This document shows positions 25,470 to 34,007 of a stretch of DNA of 64,000 nucleotides, piece after piece. The notes below the pieces were generated by a model. The model did no database searches and had not been told where the DNA came from. It worked only from the letters and a program-made list of their open reading frames with translations. The DNA lies in assembly GCA_964498785.1 (NCBI GenBank), contig CAZCJL010000019.1, forward strand, positions 1 to 64,000, written 5' to 3'. The translations under genes were made by a program, and so were the position numbers. The number at the start of each line of letters is the position of its first letter. Position 1 is the first letter of the stretch. The stretch comes from Mariaggregatimicrobium sp964498785. GTDB taxonomy: Bacteria; Zhuqueibacterota; Zhuqueibacteria; Thermofontimicrobiales; Thiofontviventaceae.

Positions 25470-26627
25470 ATGGACTTTTCATTATCAGAAGAATTATTGA
25501 TGTTGCGCGAAATGGCGCACAAATTTACAGAACAGGAAATCAAGCCGATTGCTGAAAAAATTGATGTCGAAGGCGATATCCCCCAATCCCTGATCAAACA
25601 AATGGCTGAGCTCGGATTTTTTGGGATATGTTTTCCCGAAGAATATGGCGGCGTTGGCGCTGGCGAGCTTGGATATTGCATGGTTTCGGAGGAAGTGTCA
25701 CGGGGTAGCGCGTCGGTAACGGTTCTGTTAGGAGCTCATGCCAGTATCGGCGCAATGTCTATTTACCTGGATGGCACAGAGGAACAGCGAAAGAAATATT
25801 TAGTCCCTCTTGCACTGGGTGAAAAAATCGCCGCGTTTGCTTTAACCGAACCGAATGCCGGATCCGATGCCGCGGCACTTGAAACCACCGCGGTAAAAGA
25901 TGGAAACGAATTTGTTATTAATGGCAATAAAATTTATATCTCCAACGGAAGCATTGCCGAGACAATCATCGTTTTTGCTGTTACCGATAAAGCATTGGGC
26001 GCACATGGCGGGGTTACTGCGTTTATTGTGGAAACAGATTTTCCGGGTTTTAAAGTCGTTCGGGATGAAGACAAAATGGGTATTCGCGGCAGCCACACAT
26101 CTGAATTGTTATTCGAGGATATGCGAGTCCCTGCAGAAAACGTGCTCGGTAGTTATGGCGCCGGATTTTTGACCGCGATGAAAGCCCTGGACCGCGGCCG
26201 ATTAGGACTGGGCGCCGGATGTTTGGGGGCAGCAAAAGAAGTATTGAATATGTCTGCGAAACATGCCAAAGAACGTAAACAATTTGGTAAGCCCATCGGT
26301 GATAATCAGGCAATTCAGTGGATGCTCGCGGATATGTGCTCTGATATTTACGCAATGGAAAGCATTGTATACCGCACCGCGTGGATGTGTGATCAGGGAA
26401 TGCGATATTCTCGAGAATCCGCAATCGTGAAAGCGTTTTGTTCGGAAAAAGCAGATCAAATTATTCATAAAGCCATTCAAATACACGGCGGGATCGGCTA
26501 CATGAAAGACTTCCCGCTGGAACGGATGTACCGGGATTCTCGCATCAATTTAATCTTTGAAGGTACAAATGAAATTCAACGTTGGATTATTGCCCGGGAT
26601 ATCCTCAAAAAAGGCGGATACGAATAA
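25470..26627 (+). CDS. Acyl-CoA dehydrogenase
   Basis: FAD enzyme of 385 residues making the first double bond in acyl-CoA and passing electrons to ETF. The N-terminal helical domain is followed by AFALTEPNAGSDAAALETTA, the typical FAD/substrate strand region. The terminal IQIHGGIGYMKDFPLERMYR and FEGTNEIQR hold the catalytic Glu of short/medium-chain type dehydrogenases. Ribosome binding site GGAGGAG precedes ATG 25470. A 12-bp hairpin follows, separating it from the ETF genes. Confidence 0.94.
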   Translation: MDFSLSEELLMLREMAHKFTEQEIKPIAEKIDVEGDIPQSLIKQMAELGFFGICFPEEYGGVGAGELGYCMVSEEVSRGSASVTVLLGAHASIGAMSIYLDGTEEQRKKYLVPLALGEKIAAFALTEPNAGSDAAALETTAVKDGNEFVINGNKIYISNGSIAETIIVFAVTDKALGAHGGVTAFIVETDFPGFKVVRDEDKMGIRGSHTSELLFEDMRVPAENVLGSYGAGFLTAMKALDRGRLGLGAGCLGAAKEVLNMSAKHAKERKQFGKPIGDNQAIQWMLADMCSDIYAMESIVYRTAWMCDQGMRYSRESAIVKAFCSEKADQIIHKAIQIHGGIGYMKDFPLERMYRDSRINLIFEGTNEIQRWIIARDILKKGGYE

Positions 26628-26647
26628 TTCACCTCTTATTAAATACC

Positions 26648-26696
26648 ATCGTCACGAAGTCTGAAATTTATTGCTCAAACATGGCTTCGTGACGAT
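26648..26696 (+). terminator. Intercistronic hairpin between acyl-CoA dehydrogenase and ETF genes
   Basis: ATCGTCACGAAG and CTTCGTGACGAT form a perfect 12-bp stem with a 25-base loop, followed by TTATAATG rather than a long T run. It may be a weak terminator or processing site that lowers expression of the downstream ETF pair relative to the enzymes. Confidence 0.55.
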
Positions 26697-26728
26697 TTAT
26701 AATGTTCAAAAAATGAAAAGAGGATGTT

Positions 26729-27415
26729 ATGAATATCGTCGTGTTTATAAAACCAGTGCCCGATTTAAATAAAATTAAAATCAGCAGAGGCCAGGGACAA
26801 GTCTTTGAAACAGGCAAACAAATAATGAATTCGTATGACCGGGTAGGATTACAGGTAGCAATGGAATTAAAACAAAAACACAGCGGAACAGTGACCGCTG
26901 TTTCATTATGTGATATGAATCGCACCGATATTTTACGAGAGGCTTTTGCCGTAGGTTGCGATAAGTGCATTCGTATCTGGGATGAAAATTTCGAAGCTTA
27001 TGATGCATTTGTGAATGTGCGCATCTTTGGTGAAACGATAAAAAAACTCGCTAATGTCGATCTAATTATTTGCGGAGCCAAATCTGATATAGGCTTTTCC
27101 GGACAAACCGGCCCCAGACTTGCCGAATACCTGAATATTCCGCATGTAACTCAGGTAACTGCAATTGAATTCGATAGCAGTGGTATTTCACTAAAACGTT
27201 TTAAAGATGTGAGACAGTCTGTCAAACTTCCTGCTTTAATCACCGTAAATTTAAACGCTGCCGAGCCAAAGTTACCAAATGCATTAAATATCATGAAAGC
27301 ATTTAAAAAAGAAGTCCCACAACAGTCACTATCGGATTTAAATATTGAACAGTCACTCGCGGGCGCTGATGCGCGTAAGGTCACGGTTCGAAGTCAATTC
27401 CTCAGCGAACAGTAA
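26729..27415 (+). CDS. Electron transfer flavoprotein beta subunit-like protein (first pair)
   Basis: ETF-beta fold, 228 residues, opening VVFIKPVPDLNKIKI like other FixA/EtfB proteins. The later segment SGQTGPRLAEYLNIPHVTQV corresponds to the conserved QVGP..AE..G.P block. It is shorter than the second EtfB (28452) and diverged: the family hydrophilic motif AxDxDxxQ region reads GAKSDIGFSGQTGP, so AMP binding is doubtful. It is followed 51 bp later by an alpha-like subunit lacking its FAD domain. Start ATG 26729 with AAGAGG ahead. It probably acts with that partner, not as a classical ETF. Confidence 0.82.
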   Translation: MNIVVFIKPVPDLNKIKISRGQGQVFETGKQIMNSYDRVGLQVAMELKQKHSGTVTAVSLCDMNRTDILREAFAVGCDKCIRIWDENFEAYDAFVNVRIFGETIKKLANVDLIICGAKSDIGFSGQTGPRLAEYLNIPHVTQVTAIEFDSSGISLKRFKDVRQSVKLPALITVNLNAAEPKLPNALNIMKAFKKEVPQQSLSDLNIEQSLAGADARKVTVRSQFLSEQ

Positions 27416-27466
27416 TCCGGTGAATGTTTGAATGAAATTTCCACATAATTTTGAGGAGTTACTAAA

Positions 27467-28078
27467 ATGGGAAATGAAAACCCGTATGAATTTTTAGGTG
27501 GTGCACCAGAACAAAGCACCAGTGCATCGGTGGGGATTTTGGTTTATATTGAAGCCGAAGCAAACACACTTACAGAAGAATCATTTATTGCTATTAGCAA
27601 AGGCAGAGAATTGGGTGATATGCTCGGAACCGGCGTGGGAGCGATTTCGGCGGATTCGCAGATTGAAAAATGGGCAGACGATGTATTTCATGCAGGAGCT
27701 GATAAATTGTTCATTCCTGAAAAAACGGATATTGAAAAATATGATAGTGAACTGTATTGTGATTTTGTGACGCATGTTATCAGAAAATTTGAACCCGAAG
27801 TCTTTTTAGCGCCAGCGTCTCCACAAATAATCGATTTCCTGCCACGAGTTGCCCAACGGGTAGAAACCGGTTTAATTAGCGGATGCATTGCCATTGATAT
27901 CGATACGATCGATCGCATCGTGCTGGCAACCCGTCCGGCGTATGGAGCTAAAATGCATGAAATTTATACTTGTGCTGCTGCTCGTCCGCAAATGATTTTA
28001 CTAATGCCATCCTCGTTTTCACTGCCGATTATGGACGACTATCGCTCCGGTACAATCGAAAAAATAATGCTCTCATAA
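27467..28078 (+). CDS. Truncated ETF alpha-like protein lacking the FAD-binding domain
   Basis: 203 residues matching only the N-terminal domain I of EtfA/FixB: GILVYIEAEANTLTEESFIA, DKLFIPEKT, VFLAPASPQIIDFLPRVAQR. The C-terminal FAD-binding domain (SGRGM...VGASRAAVDAGW...GISGSIQH, all present in the full EtfA at 29220) is completely missing. The gene has a normal stop, and no remnant follows in the next 370 bp, so this looks like a stable short form and not a recent frameshift. The N-terminus carries a Gly/Pro-rich lead with no leader peptide. Function unknown; a structural or regulatory ETF-like subunit is possible. Confidence 0.8.
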   Translation: MGNENPYEFLGGAPEQSTSASVGILVYIEAEANTLTEESFIAISKGRELGDMLGTGVGAISADSQIEKWADDVFHAGADKLFIPEKTDIEKYDSELYCDFVTHVIRKFEPEVFLAPASPQIIDFLPRVAQRVETGLISGCIAIDIDTIDRIVLATRPAYGAKMHEIYTCAAARPQMILLMPSSFSLPIMDDYRSGTIEKIMLS

Positions 28079-28189
28079 ATAAATGTTGACTTTTGTAAAT
28101 ATAATTTTATATTTCAAAAACATTGCGCTCATTTTTTCTTTGTGTATTTGAACGAGCACAACAATTTATAGTAGCGCTATTCAAGCCAT

Positions 28190-28205
28190 AACCGCTTCAG
28201 CGGTT
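28190..28205. repeat. Short hairpin AACCGC-TTCA-GCGGTT
   Basis: A 6-bp GC-rich perfect stem in otherwise AT-rich intergenic DNA after the truncated ETF alpha gene. It has no T run and is likely a repeat element fragment rather than a terminator. Confidence 0.4.
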
Positions 28206-28273
28206 TCTAAAATCAAACCAGAAACAGGAAAATGAGAACTCACTGAAGGGGTTGGAAAAGCTCAATTAAAAGA

Positions 28274-28397
28274 GGGGCTGTATTAAAAGTGTTTTTTTAC
28301 CACAGAGCACACGAAGATCTCAGAAACTACATAAGCATAAATAATACCTTCGTGCACTCTGTGGTTTAATAAATTTTCCAAATTTTAATACAGCTCC
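28274..28397. repeat. Inverted-repeat intergenic element (MITE-like) with CACAGAG motifs
   Basis: Outer arms GGGGCTGTATTAAAA and TTTTAATACAGCTCC match at 14 of 15 positions. Inner arms ACCACAGAGCACACGAAG (28299-28316) and CTTCGTGCACTCTGTGGTT (28348-28366) pair almost perfectly. The whole 124 bp can fold into one long hairpin. There is no coding capacity. It separates the truncated ETF pair from the canonical ETF genes and shares CACAGAG arms with 8399-8576 and 53827-54192. Confidence 0.7.
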
Positions 28398-28451
28398 ACT
28401 CCATAGCTAATATCGAAAATATCTGTTCCATAATAAAATAAGGAGGCATCG

Positions 28452-29204
28452 ATGAAAATAGTTGTTTGTGCAAAGCAAGTGCCTGATACGGAGACGAGGA
28501 TCAAAATTGCGGCGGATAAAAAGAGCATCGAGACTGCTGATATCAATTGGATATTAAATCCGTATGATGAATTTGCGGTCGAAGAAGCATTGCAAATCAA
28601 AGAGAAACAGGGAGAGGGGAAAGTTACTATATTATCTCTCGGACCCGAGCGCTCTGTTTCTGCCATTCGGAGCGCCCTGGCAATGGGCGCCGATGACGCA
28701 ATTCTCATCAAAACCGGAGATGAGGATCATGACTCATTAGCTACCGCAAAGGCGTTGGTACAAGTATTGAAAGACCTGGAATTCGACCTGCTGTTGTTTG
28801 GCAAACAAGCAGTGGATAATGACAATCTGCAGGTGGGCCCAATGGTTGCCGAGCTTCTGCAGTTACCCTGCGTATCAGCAATCATTGATTTGGAACTGCA
28901 AGACGGGAAGGCAGTGGTAAAGCGTGAAATAGAAGGAGGTGCGGAAATTGTTGAAACGTCGCTGCCCGCCGTATTCACCGCGGATAAAGGTCTGAATGAA
29001 CCCCGATATCCTGCCTTGCGGGGCATCATGATGGCGAAAAAGAAAAAAATTGAAGAGAAAGAAATCGAAATGGACGATTCGCGAATATCTATTGTCAATA
29101 TTGAATACCCGCCATCACGAAAAGCCGGTAAAATTGTGGGAGAGGGACCCGATGCTGTGCCGGAATTAGTAAAGTTACTCCGTGATGAAGCAAAAGCTAT
29201 ATAA
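28452..29204 (+). CDS. etfB: Electron transfer flavoprotein beta subunit
   Basis: Canonical EtfB of 250 residues with MKIVVCAKQVPDTETRIKI at the start, ALAMGADDAILI, and LLLFGKQAVDNDNLQVGPM-type block for the AMP site. The C-terminal arm (ISIVNIEYPPSRKAGKIVGE) reaches over the alpha subunit. Start ATG 28452 follows AAGGAGG. EtfA starts 15 bp after its stop. Accepts electrons from acyl-CoA dehydrogenase; cytoplasmic. Confidence 0.94.
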   Translation: MKIVVCAKQVPDTETRIKIAADKKSIETADINWILNPYDEFAVEEALQIKEKQGEGKVTILSLGPERSVSAIRSALAMGADDAILIKTGDEDHDSLATAKALVQVLKDLEFDLLLFGKQAVDNDNLQVGPMVAELLQLPCVSAIIDLELQDGKAVVKREIEGGAEIVETSLPAVFTADKGLNEPRYPALRGIMMAKKKKIEEKEIEMDDSRISIVNIEYPPSRKAGKIVGEGPDAVPELVKLLRDEAKAI

Positions 29205-29219
29205 AATGAGGAGGATTTC

Positions 29220-30206
29220 ATGTCGAAACCAGTTTTTGTTATCGCCGAACAAAGAAAAGGTACGTTTCGCAAAGTGACGTATGAAATTGTAAGCGAAGCG
29301 CGGCGTATTGCAGATAAATTAAGCAGTGAAGTCGTTGCGCTCGTCCCGGGTAGTGCTGTTGAAGATATCGCACCAACATTGGGACAATATGGCGCGGATA
29401 AAGTTATTGTTGCTGAAAATGATGTTCTGGCAAATTATGTTGCTGATGCATACGTTAAAGTCGCATTTACAGCCATAAAACAGGTTGACCCGGATGTAAT
29501 ATTAATTGCAGCCACGGTACAGGGAAAAGACCTGGCTCCGCGACTTGCTGCCGGACTGGGCGTTGCCCTGGCAACAGATTGCACCGCTCTTGAAGTTGAA
29601 GACGGTAAAATTAAAGCCCGACGCCCTTTATATGCCAATAAAATCCTGGCGGATCACGCGTTTCAATCGTCGCCACAAATAGCGTCTCTGCGACCAAATA
29701 TTTTCGCGGCGCAGGAACCAGACACCGGAAAATCGGCTACTTTGGAAAAAATCGGGGTCGAAATTGGCGATGGTGATTTAAAAGCAAAATTAAAAGAACT
29801 CGTTGCCAGCGCTGCCGGGAAAATTGATTTAACTGAAGCCGATATTATTGTTTCCGGTGGCCGGGGAATGAAAAATTCGGAAAATTATACAATCCTGGAA
29901 CAACTGGCAGTGGTAGTTGGCGGAGTTGTCGGAGCGTCACGTGCAGCAGTAGATGCCGGATGGCGCCCCCACGCAGAACAAGTTGGACAAACCGGCAAAG
30001 TAGTCTCTCCGCAGCTTTATATCGCCTGCGGAATATCTGGTTCCATTCAGCATCTGGCAGGGATGAGTTCTTCAAAATGCATCGTTGCAATTAATAAAGA
30101 TCCCGAAGCCCCGATTTTTGAAAAAGCTGATTACGGAATCGTTGGCGATCTGTTTGAAATTGTTCCGGTATTAACAGAGGAACTCAAAAAAGTAATCGAT
30201 AATTAA
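29220..30206 (+). CDS. etfA: Electron transfer flavoprotein alpha subunit
   Basis: Full-length EtfA, 328 residues. Domain I spans about 1-190. The FAD domain has IIVSGGRGMKNSENY, VGASRAAVDAGW, HAEQVGQTGKVVSPQLYIA, GISGSIQHLAGM and the end DYGIVGDLFEIVPVLTEEL. All typical FAD contacts are present. With EtfB it should form the soluble carrier between acyl-CoA dehydrogenase and the membrane Fe-S protein encoded next. ATG 29220 after GAGGAGG. A hairpin terminator follows. Confidence 0.95.
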   Translation: MSKPVFVIAEQRKGTFRKVTYEIVSEARRIADKLSSEVVALVPGSAVEDIAPTLGQYGADKVIVAENDVLANYVADAYVKVAFTAIKQVDPDVILIAATVQGKDLAPRLAAGLGVALATDCTALEVEDGKIKARRPLYANKILADHAFQSSPQIASLRPNIFAAQEPDTGKSATLEKIGVEIGDGDLKAKLKELVASAAGKIDLTEADIIVSGGRGMKNSENYTILEQLAVVVGGVVGASRAAVDAGWRPHAEQVGQTGKVVSPQLYIACGISGSIQHLAGMSSSKCIVAINKDPEAPIFEKADYGIVGDLFEIVPVLTEELKKVIDN

Positions 30207-30222
30207 AATAGTACGTTAGATA

Positions 30223-30256
30223 AAACCGGAGCAAGCCGTGCGCATGCTTCGGTTTA
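30223..30256 (+). terminator. Terminator after etfBA
   Basis: AAACCGGAGCA and TGCTTCGGTTT(A) form a stem with one bulged position, followed by TTTATTAT. It lies 17 bp after the etfA stop. Confidence 0.65.
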
Positions 30257-30303
30257 TTTATTATCTAAAATCCAAATTTTTATTTGACAGGCAGAACAAC
30301 ATA

Positions 30304-30465
30304 GAACACGGATTGAACTGATTTAACGGATCAGCACGAATAAAACTTCAAAAATCGAAGTTCGTTGATCCTTGTTCTGAAATCTAAAATTTTGAAATGA
30401 AAATTGCAATTCTATTTTTGAACCAAAGATTACGCAGATGTCACAGATAAAAAATCTGTGTAATC
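30304..30465. repeat. Cluster of intergenic inverted repeats
   Basis: Two adjacent hairpins fill the etfA-etfD gap. The first is framed by GAACACGGAT and ATCCTTGTTC with an inner AACTTC/GAAGTT (30344-30362). The second is GATTAC...CACAGAT-AAAAA-ATCTGTG..TAATC (30428-30465). Both resemble widespread extragenic palindromes of environmental bacteria. No gene is visible between 30207 and 30591. Confidence 0.5.
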
Positions 30466-30591
30466 AGTAAAATCTGAGGTCATGTTATAATAAAAAAATA
30501 AGTAACTATTCAGGCTATTCGCTTTTGATTTTAGGTATGATACGAGCATGAGTTCTTTATTCGTTTGTGCAATAAAAAAAGGAGATGAGCA

Positions 30592-32610
30592 ATGCCGCAA
30601 TCAACCCCATCCCGGGAAGTTTTCTGGAATATCCCATTCCATGTAATTCTATATCCCTTAGTAATTATCACACTTGTAATTTTTGCATTCGGCGTTTACA
30701 AGCGCGTTCGATTATGGCGGTTGGGTAAAAATGAGAATCGATTTGACCAGATCGGTCAACGAATTATGGATCTTTTAAAATATGCACTGGCACATTACCG
30801 GATTATGAAGGAAGCATATCCGGGAATTATGCATTTAACCATTTTTATTGGATTTCTGCTCCTTCTGATCGGGACGACAATCGTGAGTTTTGATTATGAT
30901 GTGTGGGGACTTATCTTCGGGCAGGAGTCGTTTTTAAAAGGCAATTTCTACCTCATCTTTTCGTTAATACTGGATATTGCAGGAGTGCTGGCGCTGGTAG
31001 GGATAGTCATCGCGTTATTTCGTCGCTATATTCAAAAACCAGACCGCTTGAATAATCAGGCAGATGATGCTGTGTTTTTGATTTTGCTTGCATTGATCAT
31101 TGTTGGTGGCTACATGATCGAAGGGACACGGCTCGCAGCAAAACCAGTCGCCTGGGCACACTGGTCTCCAATCGGTAACTGGATTAGCGATCTTTTTGCC
31201 GGTGCGAGCAGCACACAGACAGAGACATGGCATCGTGTGTTTTGGTGGTCGCATCTTATTTTAGCCTTCGGATTTATTGCGTACATTCCGTTTTCAAAAC
31301 TGTTTCATATTTTGGCATCTCCGGCAAATATTTATTTCCGGCCGTCGCGACCAAAAGGCGAGCTCAAATCGATTGATATCGAAAATGCCGAAACATTCGG
31401 CGCAACGCAAATCAGTGACTTTACCTGGAAAGATCTGCTCGATCTTGATGCCTGCACCCGCTGCGGACGATGTCAGGATAGTTGCCCGGCATGGTTGACG
31501 GATAAACCACTTTCTCCCAAAAAAATAATTCTCGATTTATTGGATAATCTCAACCAGAAAGGGCCGGATTTGCTTAAGAAAAAAGATGACGATGAAGAAG
31601 AAATTCCGGAACCACTGGTCGGTACCGCAGTTCAGCCCGATGCAATCTGGGCATGTACCACCTGCCGCGCGTGTATGGAAGCATGTCCGGTGCTGATCGA
31701 GCATATCGATAAGATCGTTGATATGCGCCGCGAACGGGTGCTAATGGAAAGCGTATTTCCGTCTGAATTAAATCAGACATTTCGCGGAATGGAAAATAAT
31801 TTCAATCCCTGGGGCATCGGTTTTTCCAAACGCGCGGAGTGGGCAGAAGGTCTCGACATCCCAAACGCGGCTAATGGCAAAATCGACGTGTTGTGGTACG
31901 TGGGTTGTGCCGGTTCGTATGATGAGCGAGCAAAAAAAATATCCAAATCATTTACAAACATTATGAAAGCTGCCGGCATTAAGTACGGCATTCTTGGCGC
32001 GGAAGAAAAGTGTTGCGGAGAAACGGCCCGCAGACTCGGAAATGAATATCTGGCGCAAACATTAATGGAAATGAATGTCGAGCTGTTTAAAGAGCTCGGA
32101 ATCAAAAAAATCGTAACGCTTTGTCCACATTGTTATAATACATTTAAACATGAATATTCCCAGTTTGGCGGTGAGTATGAGGTATTTCATTATACTGAAT
32201 TTATCTTCGAATTAATCAAACAAGAAAAAATCAAACTGAAAACCGGCAATGGCACGGTGACGTATCATGACTCCTGTTATTTAGGACGCTACAATGATGT
32301 CTACAAACAACCACGGGAAATCATCCGCTCCATCAATCCAAACGGATTGAAAGAAATACCGGATAAGAACAAGGAAAACAGTCTCTGCTGCGGCGGCGGT
32401 GGCGGACGCATGTGGATGGAAGAATCGATCGGTACTCGTATTAATCATTTGCGGACAGACCAGATTCTTAGCTCCGGTGCAAAAACCGTGATTTCTGCCT
32501 GTCCGTATTGTTTGACCATGTTTTCCGACGGCATCAAAGAAAAAGAAGTCGATGATAAGCTGGCAGCAATGGATCTTGCAGAATATGTGGAACAGGCGAT
32601 GATTATTTGA
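30592..32610 (+). CDS. Membrane-bound Fe-S oxidoreductase, EtfD/FadF-like (ETF:quinone route)
   Basis: 672 residues in three parts. The N-terminal part has five or six hydrophobic helices (about 15-245) in the style of a nitrate-reductase gamma/heme b domain. Two [4Fe-4S] motifs follow: CTRCGRCQDSCPAW and CTTCRACMEACPVLIEH. Two CCG domains end the protein: YVGCAGSYDERA..EKCCGE and DSCYLGRYND..CCGGGGGRMW. This is the architecture of HdrD/DsrK-like EtfD proteins that take electrons from ETF to menaquinone. Its place next to etfBA and beta-oxidation genes makes that role very likely. Start ATG 30592 with GGAGATGAGC upstream. Confidence 0.9.
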   Translation: MPQSTPSREVFWNIPFHVILYPLVIITLVIFAFGVYKRVRLWRLGKNENRFDQIGQRIMDLLKYALAHYRIMKEAYPGIMHLTIFIGFLLLLIGTTIVSFDYDVWGLIFGQESFLKGNFYLIFSLILDIAGVLALVGIVIALFRRYIQKPDRLNNQADDAVFLILLALIIVGGYMIEGTRLAAKPVAWAHWSPIGNWISDLFAGASSTQTETWHRVFWWSHLILAFGFIAYIPFSKLFHILASPANIYFRPSRPKGELKSIDIENAETFGATQISDFTWKDLLDLDACTRCGRCQDSCPAWLTDKPLSPKKIILDLLDNLNQKGPDLLKKKDDDEEEIPEPLVGTAVQPDAIWACTTCRACMEACPVLIEHIDKIVDMRRERVLMESVFPSELNQTFRGMENNFNPWGIGFSKRAEWAEGLDIPNAANGKIDVLWYVGCAGSYDERAKKISKSFTNIMKAAGIKYGILGAEEKCCGETARRLGNEYLAQTLMEMNVELFKELGIKKIVTLCPHCYNTFKHEYSQFGGEYEVFHYTEFIFELIKQEKIKLKTGNGTVTYHDSCYLGRYNDVYKQPREIIRSINPNGLKEIPDKNKENSLCCGGGGGRMWMEESIGTRINHLRTDQILSSGAKTVISACPYCLTMFSDGIKEKEVDDKLAAMDLAEYVEQAMII

Positions 32611-32684
32611 TCGGGATATGGAAACTTTTTATCGTTCCTGCGGTAAATTGAAATACACCGCAAACAATGTACTATTCAGAGTAA

Positions 32685-33533
32685 ATGCACATGAAAAAGC
32701 ATGTCTTTATCATTTCAATTCTGTTGTTAATATCGCGCTCGTTCGGCCAAACGCAAGATTCCGTTCAAACTGCTACAGTTGATACAACAAAACTCGATTC
32801 AAATAAAACAATCTATTCCATATCCGACAGTAGTGCAAAATTTCAGTTGAATACTTTGCGAGGAGAGCCATACTTAAAATCACCCACGCTGCCGCCCATG
32901 CATTTGTCTGAAAAAAAAACCCGAATACATATTAATTCAACGACAGACCCATTCCGCTCTCCTGCGGAAAAGTTTAATTTCGATGCGCTGAATATGCCAA
33001 CGCAACGAACGGATTATGAACTCACAAACGATTATATTCAATCAAAGATTCCTGTTACACCTCTTGAAATTCCGACGGAAAAATTACCGCGACCTCTGAC
33101 TTATGATGAATATATTATCCCAACCCGCCAGGAACTAGATATCCTCGAAGTTTTATGGACAAAAGAAGATGTGATGGATACCACCATCTATTCATGTCTG
33201 GATACGACATTGAACATCACTATGGAAGATTTAAACAAATTATTAACACGTATGACCCGCCGTGGTCTTATACACAGGCGACAGGTCTCTCCAAGGTTTG
33301 AATTTAACGCGTTTGGGGTTGGGATCGAGATGAGCCGGCAGAACCGAAAAAACAAAATTTACGCATATCAGAGCAACGTTAAGCGTGAAGTGATGCGACG
33401 TTTCATTAATGCAAATGCTTATTTATTCAAAGAAGATTCATCAATCGTCGATCAAAAACAGTTGCGATCAGTACAGAATGACGCTACATTATTAGAAGAT
33501 TTAGATAGAAAAATCCATTTGCCAAAAGAGTGA
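32685..33533 (+). CDS. Exported protein with winged-helix-like C-terminal region
   Basis: 282 residues, family not recognised. A signal peptide (KKHVFIISILLLISRSFGQ) is followed by about 120 residues of low-complexity Thr/Pro/Ser-rich sequence. A compact helical domain (about 150-260) then runs LDILEVLWTKEDVMDTTIYS, TMEDLNKLLTRMTRRGLIHR and RQVSPRFEFNAFGVGIEM. This order resembles a BlaI/MarR-type winged helix: helix, recognition helix, beta wing. A DNA-binding-like fold outside the cytoplasm would be odd; it may instead bind protein. Start could be ATG 32685 or 32691; neither has a good ribosome binding site. It follows the etfD gene by 74 bp. Confidence 0.68.
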   Translation: MHMKKHVFIISILLLISRSFGQTQDSVQTATVDTTKLDSNKTIYSISDSSAKFQLNTLRGEPYLKSPTLPPMHLSEKKTRIHINSTTDPFRSPAEKFNFDALNMPTQRTDYELTNDYIQSKIPVTPLEIPTEKLPRPLTYDEYIIPTRQELDILEVLWTKEDVMDTTIYSCLDTTLNITMEDLNKLLTRMTRRGLIHRRQVSPRFEFNAFGVGIEMSRQNRKNKIYAYQSNVKREVMRRFINANAYLFKEDSSIVDQKQLRSVQNDATLLEDLDRKIHLPKE

Positions 33534-33595
33534 ATCTTTTTTGTGAAATCGACATCTAATATAATAATTAAACTTCAATAATGGAGTATCGCTTC

Positions 33596-33778
33596 ATGAA
33601 AAATATTTGGAAAATAGGTGTAATTGTATTAGGTGGATTGTTAGGATATGGGTATTATTATTATATTGGATGCAGATCGGGTGTTTGTCCGATAACAAGT
33701 AATCCATGGATTAGCACTGGATACGGAGCATTAATTGGGTTTGTGCTTGCTCTCGGAAATAATTCAAAAAAAATGTAA
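33596..33778 (+). CDS. Small membrane protein, DUF6132 type
   Basis: 60 residues with two hydrophobic helices around GCRSGVCPITSNPWISTGYG, a Cys-containing loop characteristic of the small DUF6132 family. ATG 33596 is chosen over 33581 because the GGAG at 33583-33586 is then correctly spaced. It heads a run of small Cys-containing genes: probable selenoprotein, FmdB-type zinc ribbon and thioredoxin-like lipoprotein. A role in thiol or sulfur metabolism is inferred from this context only. Confidence 0.75.
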   Translation: MKNIWKIGVIVLGGLLGYGYYYYIGCRSGVCPITSNPWISTGYGALIGFVLALGNNSKKM

Positions 33779-33933
33779 CTATTCAGGTGTCAATCTCGCG
33801 AATGCCGGAGTCTCCCTTTTCAATGTGAATAAGTGCGATAAAAATTTAGATCATACCTGCAAAGAAAAGCATGTTCTGATTCCGGAATGGAAAGACTTAT
33901 ACAATGATTTAGTTAAAACAGATATCTGAGCGG

Positions 33934-33953
33934 ATTCCTGCATCCGCAGGAAT
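33934..33953. repeat. REP-like palindrome ATTCCTGC-ATCC-GCAGGAAT
   Basis: A perfect 8-bp stem with a 4-base loop, followed by GACAG. It belongs to the common extragenic palindrome type GGATTCC...GGAATGACA. It lies in the 229-bp gap after the DUF6132 gene, where no convincing coding sequence is seen. Confidence 0.55.
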
Positions 33954-34007
33954 GACAGCTCTATGCTGAAAGTAACAAAAAAATAAAAAACAATCAAAGG
34001 CAGGTTA

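Noticed and set aside
30304..30465. Short direct and inverted repeats as a possible CRISPR array
   Set aside because: No regular repeat-spacer periodicity and no cas genes; the sequences are hairpins.
33735..33929. Open frame of 64 codons after the DUF6132 gene
   Set aside because: It overlaps that gene, lacks a start signal and shows no family pattern; possibly the remnant of an older gene but not supportable.
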